Assembly (NCBI RefSeq): GCF_013044505.1
Contig: NZ_JABERD010000070.1
Location: 1 to 45,756 of the forward strand
Length of the DNA: 45,756 nucleotides
DNA from: Streptomyces sp. S3(2020)
GTDB taxonomy: Bacteria; Actinomycetota; Actinomycetes; Streptomycetales; Streptomycetaceae
Direction: 5' to 3'
The notes below the pieces were generated by a model that had not been told where the DNA came from, made no database searches, and saw only the letters and a program-made list of their open reading frames with translations. The position numbers and the translations under genes were made by a program. Positions 41,258 to 45,756 of the stretch are shown one piece after another; position 1 is the stretch's first letter; every line of letters starts with the position of its first letter.

Positions 41258-42741
41258 ATGGCCAACGGCGAACCACCCACCATCACCTGTGCCGCTTCGG
41301 CGGCTCACCCCGGAAGGTCACCACCATCACCCCGGAGTTCACCCCGGCTGACAGGCGCGCCGTCCTCGACCGCGCGGAGCGCCTGCGCCAGCTACCCGAA
41401 GCAGACCGCGACGCCATCCGCATCGCCCAAGAACCCAAGTTCCCCCGCCTGCTGGAGCAGATCACCGCAACCGGCGGCTGCTCCCACCCGGTCCACCTCT
41501 CCGGCTCCACCACCACCCTGGACGGCACAACCGGCGAGATCCTCCACCACTACGACACCCGCAACGAACCCAGCGAACGCCTTCTCGTCCGCTGCCGCAA
41601 CCGACGCGCAACCGTCTGCCCGGCCTGCTCCCGCCTCCACGCCGGAGACACCTTCCACCTCGTCCGCGCGGGCCTCCTCGGCGGCAAGAACGTCCCCCCG
41701 GCGGTCCGGCGCAGACCCCGGCTCTTCATCACCCTGACCGCGCCGTCCTTCGGAGCCGTTCACCGCGCGGGGGAGGCATGTCGCCCCCGCCGGGCGGGCG
41801 GCGCCTGTGAACACGGCCGTCCCATTGGCTGCGGTGCCGTCCACGCACCGAACGCCTCACTCGTAGGCCAACCGCTCTGCCCCGACTGCTACGACTACAC
41901 CGCCCACGTCCTATGGCACGGGCACGCTTCCAAGCTGTGGGACCGGTTCGTCATCGACGTACGGCGGCGCCTCGCCTCCTCCGTCGGCCTCGTGCAGTCG
42001 CACTTCGCCCGGCACGCCCGGCTGTCCTTCGCCCGCGTTGCCGAGTATCAGCAGCGGGCGGCCGTCCACGTGCACGCCGTCGTCCGCCTCGACGGCCCGG
42101 CCGGACCCGACGACGAACCTCCGCCTTGGGGCACAGCGCAACTGCTCGCCGACGCGGTGCGAGCCTCCGCCGGGCGGGTCCTGGTCGTCGCTCCTTATAG
42201 CCCTGCCGTGGGGGAGCTGGCCTTGTGTTGGGGTGTGCAAGTTGACGTTCGGCCGCTGTGTGCCGATGGCGACGGACCCGACGATGACGCGGTCGCCGCC
42301 TACGTGGCCAAGTACGTCACCAAGGGAGCGAGCGAGACAGGCGCCGGCGTCGACCATAGGCTCTCGAACTGGACCGATATCGAATTCGCGCCCGTGAGTG
42401 AACACGTCCGCACCCTCATGCGGACCTGCTGGCGCCTGGGCGGACTCCCTGAGTACGCCGCCCTGCGCCTCCGGGAGTGGGCACACACCCTCGGCTACCG
42501 CGGCCACGTCCTCACCAAATCCCGCGCCTACTCGACCACGTACGCAGTGCTTCGCGCTGAACGCGCTGACCACATGAGCCATGCGGATGTGGCCGATGCC
42601 ATCGCCGAAAGGCACTGGCGGTACGTCGGTTCCGGACACACGCCGGGCGCTGCTCTCATCGCAGCCGGAATCGCCGATGACCTTGCAGAGTCGCGGCGGC
42701 TCGGCCTGCAAGCGAGGCACGAGGGGGAGTGGTGCGGATAG
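41258..42741 (+). pseudogene. RepSA-type replication initiator, 5' frame discontinuity
   Basis: The Rep reading frame (open from 41119, coding-like from about 41290) runs to 42741 and encodes roughly 485 residues. Features are CRNRRATVCPACSRLHAGDTFHLVRAGL, a HUH-like HVHAVVRL, and AYVAKYVTKG with paired Tyr/Lys, as in rolling-circle RepSA initiators. No ATG, GTG or TTG occurs in this frame between 41119 and well into the conserved domain. The only start with a ribosome site (AAAGGGAG, ATG at 41258) is in another frame. Third-position GC switches frame near 41288-41295, so a 1-nt loss, a base-calling error or -1 frameshifting joins the two. If functional it replicates the excised element. The pseudogene label is provisional. 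Confidence 0.65.
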
Positions 42742-42896
42742 CTGCGCTCCCCGAACGCGAACCTCGGCAACCGCTGCGCTCGTCAGTGGATCGGGCCGAC
42801 GACGACAAGTCCCTGAGCTTGATCGAAAGCGAGATCGTGATGGTTGACGACGACGGCACGGAGGAGCCATTCGACCCCATGGCGTGGTTCGAGTGA
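42732..42896 (+). CDS. 54-aa acidic protein overlapping rep
   Basis: GTG at 42732 with GAGGGGG before it, overlapping the rep stop by 10 nt; stop at 42894-42896. It is strongly acidic (SIESEIVMVDDDGTEEPFDP runs of Asp/Glu) and ends in MAWFE. This is the slot where AICEs usually encode the excisionase. The protein has no helix-turn-helix and is not basic, so it is not a typical Xis, though serine-integrase directionality factors are very diverse. Confidence 0.55.
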   Translation: MRIAALPEREPRQPLRSSVDRADDDKSLSLIESEIVMVDDDGTEEPFDPMAWFE

Positions 42897-42960
42897 GCTA
42901 GGAAGCTGCCTCCTGCTACTGACGGAGGCAGCGGCGTTCCTACGCCGATGCCCGGTGGTG

Positions 42961-44580
42961 TCAGAAGGCTTGGGCGAAGTCGTCTTCCTTGAGTATCAGT
43001 CGGTCCCGCACGTCCTTCGGGATCATGAGCTTCATGTGGATGTGCGGTGCGCGCACTCCCTCGACCTTGGTCCGCTTGATCGTGCACTTCACGCCGACCC
43101 GGATCAGGTCCGCGGCCATGGCCTCCATGCCACCCTCCTCCCACTGAGACCGGAACGTCTTGCCGTTGTGCACGGCCACCCAACGGTCCTTCGTCGACTC
43201 GGGGTCGACGGCCTCCAACTGCTTGATGAGGTCGTCGAGGGTCTTCTCTGCCTGCTCCTTGGTGAATCGCGTCTTCGTGAAGCGGCCTCCGGGCTCAAGC
43301 CCTGTCATGTAGTAGCTGACGGACTGTTCGAGGCGCTGCTGTTCCTTCCGTGCCTCGGCGCCCTGGCGGTACTCGCGTGTCATGACGGGCTCGTCCCCAA
43401 GCACCCTCAGCACGTCCTGAACGAGCTGGCTGTAGATCTCGTAAGGGTTCGGCGTGCCGTGGCCTCCGGCCTTGCACTTGCCGCACCGCAGGTACATGTA
43501 GGAACGATCCTTGACGCGGTTCCTCTGCACGGTCATGTTCGTGCCGCAGTCGGCGCAGACCAGGACACCGAGGAACTGCGTAGCTCCGCCCGGAGCACGG
43601 GTGGGCTGGTTTTTCGCTCTCCGGTCCAAGGCGACCTGAAGACTCTCGAACTCTTCCTCGGTGAAGATCGGGTCGGCTACGCGGATGGGTTTGGCGTCGC
43701 TGCCGAGCACGATCTTCGAGCGGCGCACACCTCCGTTCTTGTCCTCTTCTACGCGGTAACCCATGAGCGCGGGGTTCCGGAGTCGACGGAGCTGGGTCGC
43801 TGTTGTCAGACCAGGTCCACAGAGTCCGGCACGGACGAGAACCTTGGCCATGCGGCGGGCGGAAGGCTGCTTCGGTCGCATCGCGGCGTTGCGACACCAG
43901 TGCAGCGCCCTGTACGCGTCTTTGTTGATGACCAGGACGACCCTGCCGTCCTCGTTTTCCGCTGTCTCATAGCCGTACGCCGGCTTGCCCACGAGCCAGG
44001 CGCTCTGCGTCTTGGTGTAGTCCCAGAGGCTTGCGACGCGCGTGCTCGTGTTGGCGGCCTCGATCTCGGCAATGCCGCCGACGATCGTGACCATGATCTT
44101 CCCGGCGGTAGTGGTCAGATCGATCGAGTCGTTCTTGGAGACCAGGTTCTTGCCGTACTTCAGACACCAATCGATCATGGTGCTGAGGTCTGTGAGTCGT
44201 CGCACGAAGCGGTCGAGCTTCCAGAAGAGCAGTACGTCGAACTCCGGTGCCCGGTTGTTGAGCCAGTCCCCAAGCTCCTTGCGCTTCCACGGCGGGACCT
44301 TCGTAGCCGAGACGTTGAGGTCGCTGGCAACACCCACCACTCGGTAGCCGCGCTCCCTGGCGAGTACGCGTAGATCGAGTTCTTGGCGGACCGGCGACGT
44401 GGTGTCGTCGGTCAAGACAGAGAGCCGTACGGACAACAGGGCGCGTGGCGCGTCGTCGGGTAAGAGGGTCTCTGCTCTCTTCAGATTGTCTAAGAGCGCT
44501 AAGTCAGCCGCGCTCCACTCCGCCTCAACGTCGTACGCGCCACGCTCACTTGACGTCTGCGTCCTCGTTCGTTTCCTCAT
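42961..44580 (-). CDS. large serine recombinase (integrase)
   Basis: 539 aa. The catalytic domain has SVRLSVLTDD with nucleophile Ser54, a DLNVSA block at 87-92, and VLLFWKLDRFVRR with Arg124. A long helix follows, then the recombinase domain (about 200-320) and a zinc ribbon C342-x2-C345/C366-x2-C369. A coiled-coil segment (about 400-460) follows, as in phiC31/Bxb1-type integrases. The extended N-terminus of about 45 residues is unusual. The ATG at 44580 precedes the conserved domain; the frame upstream to 44700 lacks a start context. No clear Shine-Dalgarno. It would recombine attP with the radical SAM attB. Confidence 0.92.
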   Translation of the reverse strand: MRKRTRTQTSSERGAYDVEAEWSAADLALLDNLKRAETLLPDDAPRALLSVRLSVLTDDTTSPVRQELDLRVLARERGYRVVGVASDLNVSATKVPPWKRKELGDWLNNRAPEFDVLLFWKLDRFVRRLTDLSTMIDWCLKYGKNLVSKNDSIDLTTTAGKIMVTIVGGIAEIEAANTSTRVASLWDYTKTQSAWLVGKPAYGYETAENEDGRVVLVINKDAYRALHWCRNAAMRPKQPSARRMAKVLVRAGLCGPGLTTATQLRRLRNPALMGYRVEEDKNGGVRRSKIVLGSDAKPIRVADPIFTEEEFESLQVALDRRAKNQPTRAPGGATQFLGVLVCADCGTNMTVQRNRVKDRSYMYLRCGKCKAGGHGTPNPYEIYSQLVQDVLRVLGDEPVMTREYRQGAEARKEQQRLEQSVSYYMTGLEPGGRFTKTRFTKEQAEKTLDDLIKQLEAVDPESTKDRWVAVHNGKTFRSQWEEGGMEAMAADLIRVGVKCTIKRTKVEGVRAPHIHMKLMIPKDVRDRLILKEDDFAQAF

Positions 44581-44740
44581 GCCGACGACGGTAGCGCGGT
44601 AATTCGGCTGTTGGTGTGAGTAGGCCCATAGATACACACATCCAGGTGAGCAGGCTGGGAGGTTGAGCAATGCGCCTCCGGGAATGCTCGCAAGGCCCAT
44701 CTGCGCCAGGCGGGCTCGGGGACTACTTCTGGGAGTCAGG

Positions 44741-45577
44741 ATGCGTGAGCTGCTCTACCTGTCCACAGCCAAACTCGACGAGTTCCTTCTAGAGGGGAAA
44801 CAGAGTTTCCTAGACAGAGCGCTGGAAGCCGAGGTGTCGGCGGTTGGAGCCGCTGTGCGTCTGGCTGCGGGCGAGGTGCCAGGCGGCGAAGCCGGGCTTG
44901 GTGAGCGATTAGAGCAAGTGCTTGCTCACGTCCGAATGAACTGCAACGCGCTCACAAACGTCCCCAGTACGTGCGAGTCGCTAATGCCCCGTGAGTGGAT
45001 GGAGTTCAACGGATTCTTCAAGCACGGTCCCCGGGTGCGCGACTGGGGGCTCATCGATCAGGGCGTCTACACCTTCATGTCTATCGAGGACTCCTCGTGC
45101 CAGTTGAGGGATGGTGATGACAAGTGCTCAGGCATCCAGATCATCCTGTGTGGCTCGCGTCAGCACATGCTGACGGAGTACGAAGCTCCACCAACGCGCA
45201 TGGGCTCTGGGTCCGACTGGTTGCATGATCTCGCGGCGACCTTGGTCGACAGGGAGGCGCAAGGGGACACGTCTTTGCCGGACGACTTGTTCTCCACCAG
45301 TCGACGCGACAAGGAGTTCGCGGCCCGTTCTGCCTACGACATGCTTGTGTCGGACTTTGAAGGACCTGCCTACCTTCATGGTCACGCCCGAGTGTTGTGC
45401 AACTTCGACCCCGGAGTGTGGCAACACAGGCTGATCGTGGCGACCCCCTTATATATGGAGGTTGCAACCCGCCCTCGGCGTGGAGCCCTTGAGGCTTCCC
45501 CGGGGCAGCCAGCTTCTACTGGCCGTTGGCCGCGTATCACTCAGTGGATCAGAGGGCGACAGGCTGGAAGGTCATGA
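44741..45577 (+). CDS. hypothetical cargo protein next to attR
   Basis: 278 aa, soluble. The N-terminus RELLYLSTAKLDEFL is a beta-strand followed by a helix and resembles a family of Streptomyces proteins of unknown function that begin this way (I recall SAVMC3_10250/DUF7019-like, uncertain). Middle: LIDQGVYTFMSIEDSSC and IQIILCGSRQHMLTEY. The ATG at 44741 is chosen over 44663 because GGGAG precedes it and the conserved-looking N-terminus starts there. Divergent from the integrase gene. Function unknown. Confidence 0.65.
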   Translation: MRELLYLSTAKLDEFLLEGKQSFLDRALEAEVSAVGAAVRLAAGEVPGGEAGLGERLEQVLAHVRMNCNALTNVPSTCESLMPREWMEFNGFFKHGPRVRDWGLIDQGVYTFMSIEDSSCQLRDGDDKCSGIQIILCGSRQHMLTEYEAPPTRMGSGSDWLHDLAATLVDREAQGDTSLPDDLFSTSRRDKEFAARSAYDMLVSDFEGPAYLHGHARVLCNFDPGVWQHRLIVATPLYMEVATRPRRGALEASPGQPASTGRWPRITQWIRGRQAGRS

Positions 45578-45630
45578 CTGTGACGAGGCGGGGACAGTGA
45601 GGGAAGTGATGTAGCCCTGTTGGCTTATGC

Positions 45631-45732
45631 CCTCAGATGGACACTTCCATCCAGATCGGGCCCACGGGTAAGAAGCTGCTGCCGCTTACCGTGAAGAACG
45701 CCGCGTCGGCTTCGGCTGGGCACGCTCACTGA
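45631..45732 (+). pseudogene. displaced native 3' end of radical SAM gene, with attR core
   Basis: Begins with the attR core CCTCAGATGGACAC (45631-45644) and continues in frame as QMDTSIQIGPTGKKLLPLTV to a TGA at 45730-45732. Its codons are strongly GC-ending, as in the host. It lacks any start or promoter of its own. On excision it would rejoin 27584-29455. Confidence 0.9.
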
Positions 45733-45756
45733 GGGGTGGGGTGTGGGGCCCTTACC

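Larger units (their letters stand above)
29456..45644. mobile_element. 16.2-kb integrated AICE-like element with serine integrase
   Basis: Bounded by 14-bp direct repeats CCTCAGATGGACAC (29456-29469 and 45631-45644). It contains the conjugative/replicative core of actinomycete integrative elements (GntR/KorSA, FtsK-TraB, Spd-like, RepSA-like) and a large serine recombinase at 42961-44580 beside the right end. Cargo lies in the left half. One module is strongly AT-rich. The boundaries follow from the duplicated radical SAM 3' end. Confidence 0.9.

Noticed and set aside
44581..44700. Upstream ATG at 44700 for the integrase
   Set aside because: The added 40 residues look non-coding and overlap the divergent promoter region. 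The ATG at 44580 starts directly before the basic N-terminus.
1..45756. CRISPR array, retron msr/msd or group II intron
   Set aside because: No regularly spaced repeats were seen. The RT has no maturase or endonuclease domain, and no intron domain V-like structure or typical retron inverted repeats were recognised beside it.

Overview
The window is high-GC, GTG-rich actinobacterial DNA. Its gene order (tig, clpP1, clpP2, clpX, valS, folC, DUF4233, ndk, mreB, mreC, mreD, penicillin-binding protein 2, rodA, CYTH/CHAD, B12-binding radical SAM) is the conserved core-chromosome order of Streptomyces. Two tRNA genes (Gly-UCC on the minus strand, Pro-UGG on the plus strand) lie just upstream of tig.

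Region 1 (1-7309) holds an FtsX-type permease translationally overlapped by a small HD hydrolase, a convergent membrane acyltransferase, a 64-residue membrane protein and a membrane Ser/Thr kinase with a beta-propeller sensor. Region 2 (7315-18146) is protein quality control (trigger factor, two ClpP peptidases behind a ClgR-type operator, ClpX), then valyl-tRNA synthetase and folylpolyglutamate synthase. Region 3 (18211-29455) carries ndk, the elongation/spore-wall genes mreB-mreC-mreD-pbp2-rodA, a CYTH/CHAD protein and a radical SAM gene. Strong hairpin terminators separate most units, and three genes (valS, folC, CYTH/CHAD) look leaderless, each with a -10 hexamer exactly 6 nt before the start codon.

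Region 4 (29456-45644) is a 16.2-kb integrated element sitting inside the 3' end of the radical SAM gene. A 14-bp identical core flanks it. To the right of the element lies the displaced native 3' end of the host gene. At the left end the element supplies its own diverged copy, which restores the reading frame with only one amino-acid change in the first 21 residues. The element has an actinomycete integrative-conjugative (AICE) backbone: KorSA-like GntR repressor, 115-aa conserved protein, FtsK/TraB DNA translocase, small Spd-like membrane protein, 37-aa zinc protein and RepSA-type replication initiator. It is moved by a large serine recombinase instead of the tyrosine integrase usual for such elements.

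The element's cargo includes a markedly AT-rich cassette at about 30.66-33.85 kb: a reverse transcriptase of the anti-phage type, a two-TM protein with a SMODS-associated-like NUDIX domain, and a convergent two-TM coiled-coil protein. A hairpin directly precedes the reverse transcriptase start and takes up its ribosome-binding region. I regard this as the best candidate for a little-described defence system. Other cargo includes a phosphotransferase, a divergent XRE regulator/ATPase pair with a GTTCAC operator cluster, and a 112-nt three-tier palindrome that may be a replication or transfer locus.
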